Source of the DNA: Alkalihalobacillus sp. TS-13
GTDB taxonomy: Bacteria; Bacillota; Bacilli; Bacillales; Fictibacillaceae
Direction of reading: 5' to 3'
Length of the DNA stretch: 64,000 nucleotides
Assembly (NCBI RefSeq): GCF_019720915.1
Contig: NZ_JAHKSI010000001.1
Span: 3,410,001-3,474,000, forward strand
Positions 27,121 through 35,711 of the stretch are shown piece by piece. Every line of letters begins with the position of its first letter. The stretch's first letter is position 1. The position numbers were made by a program, and so were the translations under genes. The notes beneath the pieces were generated by a model. The model did no database searches. It had not been told where the DNA came from and saw only the letters and a program-made list of their open reading frames with translations.

Positions 27121-28273
27121 TGGATTGAGCCTCCTTTTTCCCATTGCATACTTGAACGATTGTCATGAATCTCACTGCTGCGTTTTGTAAAAGTCCTTGC
27201 CCTTTATCCATTGCATCTGTTAATGTCATCGGTTCATCAACAATTGGAAGTATTGAAGATATACCTTGTCCAGCAGCCGCTTGTAAATCACCTTCGATCT
27301 TTCCGGCAAATGCGATTGTCGGTACCTTGTATGTGTTTGCTATCCGAGCAATCCCGACAGGTACTTTTCCATATAAGGATTGTGCATCGACCTTCCCTTC
27401 CCCTGTTATGACAAAATCTGCATGCTTGATATGTGATTCCAGTCGGCTAAAATCTGAAATCAATGTAAACCCGCTTTCGAACTCCGGCTGTAGATAGGAA
27501 AGGAGAGAGAACCCGAACCCTCCTGCCGCTCCGCTGCCTTCTGCCAATCGATGGTCATTCCCAGTATGAGTGGTCACAGCTTCTGCATAGTGTTCCATAC
27601 CGTTCTCGAAGAAAGGCATTTCGTTTTCTGTAACCCCCTTTTGCGGCCCAAATACCGACACAGCCCCTTCTTTCCCAAGTAAAGGGTTGGTTACGTCAGA
27701 AGCAATCATGAACGTGACATCAGCCAATCTCGAATCCAGACCTGCCGTATCAATGGATTTGATTTTACCCAATGTACCACCCGCAGCTTGGATCTTCTTC
27801 CCTTTTTCATCTAAAAAACGGATACCTAATGCTTCAAAAAATCCGGTTCCAGCATCTACTGTGGCACTTCCTCCTAACCCGAGAATCACGTTTTTCGCAC
27901 CTAAGTCTAGTGCTCGTGATACCAACTGACCAGTACCATAAGTTGAAGCTCGGTAAGGGTCGAGCTCCTCATCTTTTAACAGGGGAAGACCAGATGCCGC
28001 TGCAGTTTCAATAACAGCCGTTTTCGTTGTTTCAACCCAGCCAAAAGCTGCTTGCACCTTACGTCCGATCGGGTCCATCACTTCTTCCGATTGTATTTCT
28101 CCACCTAAAATGACTGTAAGAGCCTCGACCGTTCCTTCACCACCATCAGCCATTGGAACCGTAACGATATCCAAGTTTTGATCAACCTCTAACAAACCTT
28201 TTCGAATAGCTTCAGAAGCTTCAATGCTTGTCATAGAGCCTTTGAATGAATCTGGAGCAACAACTATTTTCAT
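27113..28273 (-). CDS. glxK: Glycerate kinase (GlxK/GarK family)
   Basis: 386 residues, type-2 glycerate kinase. Hallmarks are MKIVVAPDSFKGSMTS at the N-terminus, PMADGGEGTVEAL, GLGGSATVDAGTGFFEALG and VITGEGKVDAQSLYGKVP. It phosphorylates D-glycerate with ATP, feeding it into glycolysis. ATG 28273 follows AGGAGGTGAT; an upstream in-frame GTG at 28282 lies inside that site and is rejected. A cre-like box (28321-28334) and a perfect 11-bp inverted repeat (28342-28370) lie just upstream. The CdaR-type regulator gene on the same strand further upstream is the likely controller. Confidence 0.92.
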   Translation of the reverse strand: MKIVVAPDSFKGSMTSIEASEAIRKGLLEVDQNLDIVTVPMADGGEGTVEALTVILGGEIQSEEVMDPIGRKVQAAFGWVETTKTAVIETAAASGLPLLKDEELDPYRASTYGTGQLVSRALDLGAKNVILGLGGSATVDAGTGFFEALGIRFLDEKGKKIQAAGGTLGKIKSIDTAGLDSRLADVTFMIASDVTNPLLGKEGAVSVFGPQKGVTENEMPFFENGMEHYAEAVTTHTGNDHRLAEGSGAAGGFGFSLLSYLQPEFESGFTLISDFSRLESHIKHADFVITGEGKVDAQSLYGKVPVGIARIANTYKVPTIAFAGKIEGDLQAAAGQGISSILPIVDEPMTLTDAMDKGQGLLQNAAVRFMTIVQVCNGKKEAQSNE

Positions 28274-28320
28274 GAACATCACCTCCTGTTTGTTTTTGTT
28301 AACATTATCTTACTAAAGGA

Positions 28321-28334
28321 TGAAAACGCTATCT
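28321..28334 (-). promoter_or_regulatory. cre-like box upstream of glxK
   Basis: TGAAAACGCTATCT matches the cre consensus TGWAANCGNTNWCA at 13 of 14 positions. It lies about 50 bases before the start codon, suggesting catabolite repression. Confidence 0.5.
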
Positions 28335-28341
28335 ATGTTAC

Positions 28342-28370
28342 AAGAAACAAAATGGACAGTTTTGTTTCTT
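28342..28370. promoter_or_regulatory. Perfect inverted repeat, candidate operator for glxK
   Basis: AAGAAACAAAA and TTTTGTTTCTT flank TGGACAG. A further half-site-like AAAACAAAA lies at about 28385-28393. The site is suited to a dimeric regulator such as the neighbouring CdaR protein. Confidence 0.55.
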
Positions 28371-28438
28371 CCATATTTGTTACAGAAAACAAAAGGTTGT
28401 TATCTCATAGATTGTTGTTTTTGGAAATATAATTTTCG

Positions 28439-28750
28439 TTAACGAAAAGCGGAAGCTGGTCGCTGGATAGACATCTATTCCCTGCATTAACCTACTTCTG
28501 CAAGTCTCCTCAGCTCACTTGCACAGGATCTCAACACAAAAATGAAACATTTTCGTTTTTGCGATGAAAATACCCTTTCCTTATGCTGGCTTCGACGTTC
28601 GTCACAGGACGTACTTGTACAGGATGTACTGACTTCGACGTTCACCATAGGACGTGGTGGTATTTAGTCGAAGTTCATTAGTATAGTCGAAAATCCTTAA
28701 TTTGCTTTCGGGGTCTCGCTTAGCTTGCTTTTCCCACTGGAGTCTCGCAT
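28439..28750. repeat. Dispersed element, family 1 (truncated copy)
   Basis: Contains ACGAAAAGCGGAAGC, the CACTTGCACAGGATC block, ACACAAAAATGAAACATTTTCG, the two CTTCGACGTTC modules around the CGTACTTGTACAGG block, GGTGGTATTTAGTCGAAG and the GGGGTCTCGCTTAGC right module. The left end is lost. It fills the rest of the gap between glxK and the CdaR gene. Confidence 0.75.
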
Positions 28751-28820
28751 ACTTCCACAGCCAAAAGATTCAGCACTTTTCAGTACACATTAGCAACAAA
28801 CATTTAGAAAACAGCCAAAC

Positions 28821-28857
28821 AAAAAGAGCTGACATTAGTATCAGTTCCTGTCAGCTC
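28821..28857 (-). terminator. Intrinsic terminator overlapping the CdaR gene end
   Basis: GAGCTGACA (28826-28834) pairs with TGTCAGCTC (28849-28857), followed on the minus strand by TTTTTG. The last codons of the gene form one arm and part of the loop. Confidence 0.85.
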
Positions 28858-30049
28858 CATTATTTATCATATAAAATGTCATTGCCACATAGAGCATGAC
28901 GGCTTCAGTCAATACACGAGGATCATAACCTGTTATCTCTTTGATCCGTTTCAACCGGTATTGAAGGGTGTTCTTATGAATGAACAGCTTTTCGGCGGCT
29001 TCGGTAATCGAACCGTTCGCTTCAAAAAAGCATTCCAGCGTTTCAAGCATCTGAGCGTGTTCAATACCGGTATCATTCAATAGGACTTTCTTGATATAAG
29101 CTTCCCGCGTCTCTTCGGAAAGATCATATGCAAAAGATTCGATTCCTAACTCATCATGGAATATAAAAGTTTGCTTTCGATTTTTCGCATGTAATAATGC
29201 TCGCTCAGCTTCACGCACTGAGTGGGACGTGCTCCTTGGGTCAACATACATTTGGCCGATCCCAGCAGTGGTCTCGAATTTATAAGATGTTTGGATTGCC
29301 GATTGGATCTTATTCAACCGGTAACGTATCTTTTCCTTCCGTTTCATCTCAGATGAATGTTCATTTACGGATAACAACATTGTATACCGGGTACTTCCAG
29401 AGGGGATGATGACATGTTGACTTTGCTCAGGAAAATGGTTCTGGATCACATTCAAAATTTCACACCGGAACTGCTGAAACTCTAATTCCCCTTTTACATC
29501 CGCCTCATAGCTTTTCAATTTTTCATATAAGATATCATTAAAATCCTTTACCTCTAAAACCACCGCTGCTCTCGGTATATGGACATTGATTTTATGTATC
29601 CACCCACGGGCGGCGAATAGTTTATCATTCTCCCAGTCCCCCTCGATCCACTCATCGATGAATGATTCCCTTGCCCTATTTTCAAGTTCGATCTGTTCTT
29701 CTATATAAGCTTCCTTCAGCAGTATTTCAGTCATTCGTTTGATGACTTCCCCGAACTGGACAACTTCCTCAGGCTTACCTGTAATTCCGATGACCCCGAT
29801 GATTTGATCGTTCAATTCAACGGGTAGGTTCACCCCTCTTTTTGCCCCTCCAAATTCATTCTCTTCTTGAATGATAAGCGGTTCTTTCGTTTTTAAAACA
29901 GTCCATGCTCCTTCATGGAAATCACCGATCCTATTTGGGTCGATACTTGCAATGATTTGTGCCTGCTCGTCCATGAAATTAATATTCCTGTGTATGATCT
30001 TGACGGTTTCCTCAACGATTGATTGCGCGGTTTGGGGCGATATGACCAT
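28841..30049 (-). CDS. CdaR-family transcriptional regulator
   Basis: 402 residues. The N-terminal 135 residues form the sugar-diacid recognition domain (MVISPQTAQSIVEETVKII at the start and VIGVIGITGKPEEV). The middle is a GGDEF-like remnant, and the C-terminus holds the PucR/CdaR helix-turn-helix (ITEAAEKLFIHKNTLQYRLK). CdaR proteins activate glycerate, glucarate or glycolate genes. The glycerate kinase gene next door on the same strand, with a palindromic operator, makes glycerate or a related acid the likely inducer. ATG 30049 follows GAGGTG. Confidence 0.88.
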   Translation of the reverse strand: MVISPQTAQSIVEETVKIIHRNINFMDEQAQIIASIDPNRIGDFHEGAWTVLKTKEPLIIQEENEFGGAKRGVNLPVELNDQIIGVIGITGKPEEVVQFGEVIKRMTEILLKEAYIEEQIELENRARESFIDEWIEGDWENDKLFAARGWIHKINVHIPRAAVVLEVKDFNDILYEKLKSYEADVKGELEFQQFRCEILNVIQNHFPEQSQHVIIPSGSTRYTMLLSVNEHSSEMKRKEKIRYRLNKIQSAIQTSYKFETTAGIGQMYVDPRSTSHSVREAERALLHAKNRKQTFIFHDELGIESFAYDLSEETREAYIKKVLLNDTGIEHAQMLETLECFFEANGSITEAAEKLFIHKNTLQYRLKRIKEITGYDPRVLTEAVMLYVAMTFYMINNGADRN

Positions 30050-30074
30050 TCTTTACACCTCATATGTATAGAGT

Positions 30075-30650
30075 TTAAGAAGACTCGTTTTCTCCTGAGC
30101 CATTACGTATCTCCTCTTGAGATTGTCCGAGGGCAGCGATGACAGCTCCAGCTGCTTGGATCCAACTTCCATTGACATCTAAGTTTTGCCCTGTGACATG
30201 GTCTCCTCTCAATTCTAATATACCCCCGACAGCTTGCATAGAATTCCCCCATGATTGCAAGGTGTTTCCAATGATGCTCAAAAGCTCAGTCCTTACCTCC
30301 TTCAATTCATCAATAACAGCTAATAATGCCCCAAAAGCTTGGAGCCAGTTACCAGCAATTTCGAACTGTTGTTTTTTTACATAAGGGATATCCGCTACAA
30401 TCCCATAGATGACAGTCAAGTTTCCTAAAGCTTGGATTTTGTTTCCCGTCGTTTCAAGACTGATTGTAGATTCCCCAGCAGCCTCCATCGCATTTCCTAA
30501 AGCTTGAAGGGCATTTCCAACAATTCGAAGCTCCTTGCTGATTATTTGAGGAAAGTAGAATGCCGGAGTACTGCCAATTGTCGCTGCAACCGTGCCCACA
30601 GCCTGGATCCATGCCCCTGATAGGACGATGACCTGCTGACCCACTGTCAT
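30075..30650 (-). CDS. Protein of six degenerate GN-LQA-G repeats, unknown function
   Basis: About 191 residues built almost wholly from a repeated helical unit. Visible copies are GAWIQAVGTVAATIG, GNALQALGNAMEAAG, GNKIQALGNLTVIYG, GNWLQAFGALLAVID, GNTLQSWGNSMQAVG and GSWIQAAGAVIAALG, spaced roughly 27-40 residues apart. It has no signal peptide or catalytic motif. ATG 30650 sits two bases after GGGAGG, and the GTG two codons later has better spacing. Similar glycine/asparagine repeat proteins occur in Bacillus, but I cannot name a function. The gap upstream (30651-31060) has no gene; it holds TTATCTACAAAAACAAGA at 30946-30963, also found at 22026. Confidence 0.65.
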   Translation of the reverse strand: MTVGQQVIVLSGAWIQAVGTVAATIGSTPAFYFPQIISKELRIVGNALQALGNAMEAAGESTISLETTGNKIQALGNLTVIYGIVADIPYVKKQQFEIAGNWLQAFGALLAVIDELKEVRTELLSIIGNTLQSWGNSMQAVGGILELRGDHVTGQNLDVNGSWIQAAGAVIAALGQSQEEIRNGSGENESS

Positions 30651-31060
30651 TTCCTCCCCTCTTTCTTCTCTTACGACTATAGTATTCTTTCGAAAAGAGT
30701 ATGTTCGGCATGTGAGCAAAGCGCTATAAAGAATGGAGAGTCCCGTTTTCGTGGGTGCCTCTGCTGGACTTATTTCCGGTTCGTAAACAAAAGACTCCGT
30801 CCCCTCTCCAAAAATCGATGTTTTTATCCGATTATGGAAGAAACACAGAATAATTAGGGCATTATAGGATGGCATTTATTCATAAAAGGCAGAGGTTGGC
30901 CATAAATAAGGTAAAATGATTGGTCAACTTATATGTAATTCTGATTTATCTACAAAAACAAGATTTTATCTACAAAACACCCTTCTACTGACTGTTTTCA
31001 TAAAAAACTCCACGTGCAAGTGCTATGGTAAACCTGAATTTTCTTATCTTTATTAAAAAA

Positions 31061-31087
31061 GATGAACCCATTTATCCAGGTCCATCC
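31061..31087 (-). terminator. Intrinsic terminator of the secreted protein gene
   Basis: GATG-ACCC pairs with GGT-CATC; on the minus strand six T follow. Confidence 0.7.
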
Positions 31088-31098
31088 TTTTGGTATTT

Positions 31099-31740
31099 TT
31101 ATTTGAATTTGTCAGGGAATTGCTTGATGATTCCGTCGGAGAGAGTATCTGCCAACTTCAAGATATGCGTCTCGCCTTCATCATAAGCTTTGATGTCATC
31201 ATCCCAGCGCTTCTGGATCCTGAAAACGACCTGATCCGTCACTAATGCTAGATATTCATCAAGTAGTCCTTTTAATGTCTTTTTCGACCAATTCGGGTTG
31301 GCATCACTAAGGAATTGGGCAATTTCATCTGCGTTCGCATACCATTGTTTCGTGAATTTATCCACATTCGCCTGGTCATTGTTCTTAGCTGCTTCAATAA
31401 GCTCTCCGGCAATGATGATGTGCTCTGTTAAAAGTTCAGCAAGTTTCTTGCTTGCCGCATCCCCGTAATAAGGTTGTATCGCATTGCCGATATCCTTTTG
31501 GTTTTGTAATAGGCGTGAAAGTACAGCATCTTGATCTTCCAGACCTCCTATCGCACTGACAATATAGCTTCTCGTCCAGGTCACATGATCCGTCCAAAGT
31601 CTCCTCATGTCAGAGTTGAGCGCGACTTCTTTTTGGGTGTATGTGTCCTGCTGTCGACTCTTAGCATCAGTTTGTTGTGGTGAAAAGACCATTGTTGCCA
31701 TTAAGAGAACAAGAGCCAATTTTATAATCATCTTATTCAT
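31099..31740 (-). CDS. Secreted alpha-helical protein, unknown function
   Basis: About 213 residues. The signal peptide is clear (KMIIKLALVLLMATMVFSP, cleavage near QTDA-K). The mature part is nearly all alpha-helical and probably a four-helix bundle; conserved-looking segments are LWTDHVTWTRSYIVSAIGG and QWYANADEIAQFLSDANPNW. Such proteins are common in Bacillaceae and are uncharacterised. ATG 31740 lies eight bases after AAGGAG. An in-frame start further upstream (31797) would put the signal peptide too far inside. Confidence 0.7.
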   Translation of the reverse strand: MNKMIIKLALVLLMATMVFSPQQTDAKSRQQDTYTQKEVALNSDMRRLWTDHVTWTRSYIVSAIGGLEDQDAVLSRLLQNQKDIGNAIQPYYGDAASKKLAELLTEHIIIAGELIEAAKNNDQANVDKFTKQWYANADEIAQFLSDANPNWSKKTLKGLLDEYLALVTDQVVFRIQKRWDDDIKAYDEGETHILKLADTLSDGIIKQFPDKFK

Positions 31741-31810
31741 ACAGTACTCTCCTTTTTCAATAGTCCTGTATATTTTGGCTCTCATTAGCGATTTCATACA
31801 GGAACGGCCG

Positions 31811-31857
31811 TCCTACGGTCAAATAACCCATCTATCGGTCAAGCTCTATCGGTCAAG
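31811..31857. repeat. Short direct repeat CTATCGGTCAAG
   Basis: CTATCGGTCAAG occurs at 31832-31843 and 31846-31857, with a related CTACGGTCAA at 31813. It lies between the secreted protein gene and the ABC exporter operon. Confidence 0.5.
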
Positions 31858-31905
31858 CGACATTTCTCGGGAAATTTCCCCCTGCATCCACATCTATCAA
31901 AAAGC

Positions 31906-31948
31906 AAAAATCAACCCAGTTTCAACATATTTGTTCGCTGACCTGGGT
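31906..31948 (-). terminator. Terminator of the ABC exporter operon
   Basis: ACCCAG pairs with CTGGGT across a 23-base loop that can fold further; the minus strand follows with TGATTTTTG. Confidence 0.5.
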
Positions 31949-32002
31949 ACGCACAAGATCCGAATAGAAACCGTTCTTCCTTATTAGTTCCTGGTGGTTT
32001 CC

Positions 32003-33748
32003 TTATTCGACAATCCTACCTCCATGAAGGACTAGAATCTGATCAGCGTTACGGATCGTATTCAATCGATGGGCGATCACAAAGCTAGTGCGACCTTCCA
32101 TCAATGTGCTGAGTGCATCAGTAATCTTCATTTCCGTTACCGTATCAATGCTGCTCGTCGCCTCGTCTAATATCAACAATGCTGGGTCAGCCAACATTGC
32201 CCTAGCTATCGAGAGCAATTGTTTTTGTCCGTGACTAATGCCCTTTCCATCTGAATCGAGAATCGTATCATATCCTTCAGGCATCCGTTTGATGAACTCA
32301 TGTACATGGGCAGCCTTAGCGACTCTTTCAACCTCTTCATCTGTGGCATCGAGTCTTCCATAACGGATATTCTCTCTGACCGTTGTATGAAACAGAATCG
32401 AATCCTGTAAAACGACACCCATTTGGCTTCGCAAGCTTTCCCGTGTAATCGATTTGATGTCTCTGCCATCAACGAGGATGTGTCCCTCATCATTTTCATA
32501 GAACCTCGATAAAAGCGAGATAATGGTCGTTTTCCCTGCGCCAGTTGGACCGACAAGTGCGATTGTCTGTCCTTTAGCTGCATGGAAATTGATATCTTTT
32601 AAAATTGGCTGGTCCTTTTGATAGGAAAAATAAACTGCCTCAAACTCGATTTCCCCTTGGATCCTTTTAATATCACTTGCATCCCTGTCATTTTCTTTTT
32701 CTTCCGCCTCATCAATGATTTGGAATACACGTTCCGCACCTGCAACAGCCGATAGGATCATATTGTACTGGTTTGCCAGATCATTCAGCGGTCTGGTGAA
32801 TTGCCTTGAGTAGGTCGTAAAGGTGACGATGACTCCGATGGAGATGAAACCGTTGAGAGCAAGTATCCCTCCAGCACCTACAATGATGGCGAAGCTTGCG
32901 TTATTGAGCATATTCATCAGCTTCGGAATGAAGCCAGAGTATGTCTGAGCCCAATAACTTACGTCCCTTAAGGATTCATTTTTTTCGGAGAACTCCTCAA
33001 TTACACGATTTTCCTGTGAATACATTTTCACGATCTGGTGACCAGTGAAAATTTCTTCAACATACCCGTTCATGTCACCTAAGTGTTTCTGTTGTTTTTT
33101 AAAATAACGGCCTGTTCGTTTTGTAATCCACTTCATACCGAAATACATCACCGGTACGATTGTCAGTGTCAGAAGTGTAAGGATCGGACTTAACCAGATC
33201 ATCATTGCAATGGTACCGGTAATCGTCAGCACACTGGTTGTAAATTGGATCACGGCGGAATTCAGAGTCCTGCTTACATTATCCATATCGTTGGTCAAAC
33301 GACTCATCAATTCACCATGCTGCCTTTTTTGGAAAAATAACAATGGCAGTCGCTGGATATGCGAAAACAAATGATTACGCATAGAATAGACCGTATTTTG
33401 GGAAATACTGATCATCCAATAGTTTTGAAGCCATGACGTCACGGAATGGAGAATGTATACCACCAATAAAAGGACCACCATTTGAAGAAGTGTTTCCGTC
33501 ACTGGATCTGCAATGATTCGATCCACGGCAACCCCTAATAAATAAGGACCAAGGAGGGACAATAACGAGCTGATCAATACTATGAACAGCACAAATATGA
33601 AGCGTTTCTTTTCAGTTCGGATATACGTCCAAACCCGTGCAATTGTCGACCACACATTTTCGACTTTTGGCGGCTTCATTCCCATGCGCTGGTGTCGTCG
33701 ATGAGGATGCTGTGGAATACGCTCACGGAGTTCGTTCAATTTCGACAT
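32003..33748 (-). CDS. Heterodimeric ABC exporter, subunit with canonical Walker B (YfiC-like)
   Basis: 581 residues: six membrane helices (about 50-330) followed by an ATPase domain. Walker A is GPTGAGKTT, Walker B is LLILDEATSSID with the catalytic Glu, and the signature is altered to SHGQKQ. The upstream partner has the reverse pattern, so the pair should form one degenerate and one active ATP site, as in TM287/288- and BmrCD-like multidrug exporters. Its ATG directly follows the stop of the upstream gene (TAGATG), giving strict coupling. The C-terminus stops soon after LHGGRIVE, earlier than in many relatives. Confidence 0.88.
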   Translation of the reverse strand: MSKLNELRERIPQHPHRRHQRMGMKPPKVENVWSTIARVWTYIRTEKKRFIFVLFIVLISSLLSLLGPYLLGVAVDRIIADPVTETLLQMVVLLLVVYILHSVTSWLQNYWMISISQNTVYSMRNHLFSHIQRLPLLFFQKRQHGELMSRLTNDMDNVSRTLNSAVIQFTTSVLTITGTIAMMIWLSPILTLLTLTIVPVMYFGMKWITKRTGRYFKKQQKHLGDMNGYVEEIFTGHQIVKMYSQENRVIEEFSEKNESLRDVSYWAQTYSGFIPKLMNMLNNASFAIIVGAGGILALNGFISIGVIVTFTTYSRQFTRPLNDLANQYNMILSAVAGAERVFQIIDEAEEKENDRDASDIKRIQGEIEFEAVYFSYQKDQPILKDINFHAAKGQTIALVGPTGAGKTTIISLLSRFYENDEGHILVDGRDIKSITRESLRSQMGVVLQDSILFHTTVRENIRYGRLDATDEEVERVAKAAHVHEFIKRMPEGYDTILDSDGKGISHGQKQLLSIARAMLADPALLILDEATSSIDTVTEMKITDALSTLMEGRTSFVIAHRLNTIRNADQILVLHGGRIVE

Positions 33749-35467
33749 CTAGACCACATCCTCTTCTATTTGTGACTTGTACACACTCTGGTAGTAGGGA
33801 CTTGTTTTCAGCAAATCCTCATGACTGCCGCTCCCAATCAACTCTCCTTGATGCAACAGGAGGATTTGATCGGCTGCACGAATTGAACTGATTTTTTGTG
33901 CAACAAGGAAAATCGTGCAATTCTGTTTTTTTAAGGTTTCAAGTAACCTCGATTCAGTGTAGGCATCAAGTGCGCTCATACTGTCGTCCAAGATCAGGAT
34001 CTTCGGCTTTCGTACGAGGGCACGTGCAATTGAAAGACGTTGCTTCTGCCCACCTGAAAAAGTGATTCCTTTTTGTCCCAATCTTGAATCGTAACCATCT
34101 GGTAAACTCATGATAAAATCATGAATTTGTGCATCTTTTGCAGCAGCGATGATTTCCTCAAAAGTGGCCCCGTCCTTCCCCCACTCGATGTTGTCTTTGA
34201 CACTTCCTGAGAACAGATGAGCTTCCTGCGGGACAACACTGATCTGCCTTCTTAAATGTACACGATCCAGCTCGTCGATTTCGGTTTCATCTATGAGAAT
34301 GTACCCAGATGTTTTTTCTATCAGTTTAGGAATCAAGTTCAGAAGCGTTGTCTTTCCAGATCCTGTCTCACCCAATATGCCGACCGTTTTATGTTCTTCA
34401 GTTGAAAAAGAAACGTTCTTTAGTGTTTCCGTATATTGCTCACTATACCGGAACGACACATTTTCAAAACGAACACTCCCTCTGATCGTTTGCCTCAATA
34501 GAGCCTGCTCAGGATGTAGATGGTCTGTATCTTTGTTTAAAACTGCAGTAATCCTAGTAGCTGAGGCACTTCCTCTCGAATAGTTCATGATGAGGAAGGT
34601 GAAGACAGAAAAGGTAAAGAGTATACGGGTTGCGTAATTGATGATTGCGACAAGCTCTCCTGCTGTTACTTCCTGTAAATTCAGCTGAACTGCTCCTATC
34701 CAGAGAATAACGATGATGACGATATTCATTCCGAGCATCACTACAGGCATTGCCACTTCCATCATCCATAACGCCTTTTTATTTTGATTGGTCAGAGAAT
34801 GGTTCACATGTTTGAACCGGTCTTCTTCAAAATCTCTACGATTGAAGCCTTTGATCAAGCGAATACCTGAGAGATTTTCACGGATGACCGTATTGGCACG
34901 ATCCAGCTTCTCTTGAACTTTACGAAAAAGGACGACACCCTTGGTCAAAATCCAGAATAAAAAAAGAAGCAGGATAGGTACAGATATAAGAAGATGTATC
35001 GCAAGTCCTGGATGGACGAAGAAAGCCATGATGATACCACCAATAATGAATAAAGGCGCTCTCAGAGCAATACGCATAAGCATAAACAATAAGCCTTGAA
35101 CTTGTGTAACGTCGTTTGTCATACGCGTCACGAGCCCTGGAGTAGAGAATTTCTGAAAGTGGTTGCTTGTGAATCCCTGCACCTTATGAAACAAGTCTCT
35201 TCTCAAGTCATGGCCAACACCTTGGCTCGCATGGGCAGCAAAGAAAGAATTCGTGATCCCCGCTGCAAAGGCAATCAATGAAAGACCAAGCAGCACACTA
35301 CCCCAAACTGCCACGACCGATAAGTCTTCTTGTAAAATACCCTCATCAATGATTTTTGCCATCAGCAAAGGCTGGAACAATTCTACAATCAATTCAAGCA
35401 CCATAAGTGATAAAGCAATGGATACGGATAATTTATATGTACGTAAATAGGAAAAAACCTTTTTCAT
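33749..35467 (-). CDS. Heterodimeric ABC exporter, subunit with degenerate Walker B (YfiB-like)
   Basis: About 572 residues with six membrane helices and an ATPase domain. Walker A is GETGSGKTT, the signature FSGGQKQR is canonical, but Walker B reads ILILDDSMSALD with Asp in place of the catalytic Glu. That is the usual non-hydrolysing half of a heterodimeric exporter; substrates are probably drugs or lipids. ATG 35467 has GGAGG about eight bases upstream. The frame is open upstream to another well-placed start at ATG 35557 (site AAGGGG), but those codons overlap a terminator-like hairpin, so they more likely form a leader. Confidence 0.88.
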   Translation of the reverse strand: MKKVFSYLRTYKLSVSIALSLMVLELIVELFQPLLMAKIIDEGILQEDLSVVAVWGSVLLGLSLIAFAAGITNSFFAAHASQGVGHDLRRDLFHKVQGFTSNHFQKFSTPGLVTRMTNDVTQVQGLLFMLMRIALRAPLFIIGGIIMAFFVHPGLAIHLLISVPILLLFLFWILTKGVVLFRKVQEKLDRANTVIRENLSGIRLIKGFNRRDFEEDRFKHVNHSLTNQNKKALWMMEVAMPVVMLGMNIVIIVILWIGAVQLNLQEVTAGELVAIINYATRILFTFSVFTFLIMNYSRGSASATRITAVLNKDTDHLHPEQALLRQTIRGSVRFENVSFRYSEQYTETLKNVSFSTEEHKTVGILGETGSGKTTLLNLIPKLIEKTSGYILIDETEIDELDRVHLRRQISVVPQEAHLFSGSVKDNIEWGKDGATFEEIIAAAKDAQIHDFIMSLPDGYDSRLGQKGITFSGGQKQRLSIARALVRKPKILILDDSMSALDAYTESRLLETLKKQNCTIFLVAQKISSIRAADQILLLHQGELIGSGSHEDLLKTSPYYQSVYKSQIEEDVV

Positions 35468-35518
35468 GTATGGAACCTCCGGTGTTTCTTGAAGTTGTAA
35501 TAATGATACAGAGTATAG

Positions 35519-35557
35519 AAAAAAGAGCGTACCGGAATGGCCGCTCCTACTATTCAT
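35519..35557 (-). promoter_or_regulatory. Leader with terminator-like hairpin before the ABC exporter operon
   Basis: GAGCG/CGCTC with extra CC/GG pairing (35525-35546) is followed on the minus strand by TTTTTT. It lies 52 bases before the exporter start codon and inside the codons that follow ATG 35557, so a ribosome reading this leader would melt or block the terminator. Confidence 0.5.
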
Positions 35558-35711
35558 ATTCGGGTCCCCTTCACACAACCCTCTTTTTTTCAAGGCTGTT
35601 TTCTAAAAGTTTGTTACTGATGGAATGTTTTAAAAAAAGATGCTGAACCCGTCAACATTATGGTGCATCTCTATTCAGGTTCCCTGTCTACCACAGCCTA
35701 AGTTTTAACTG

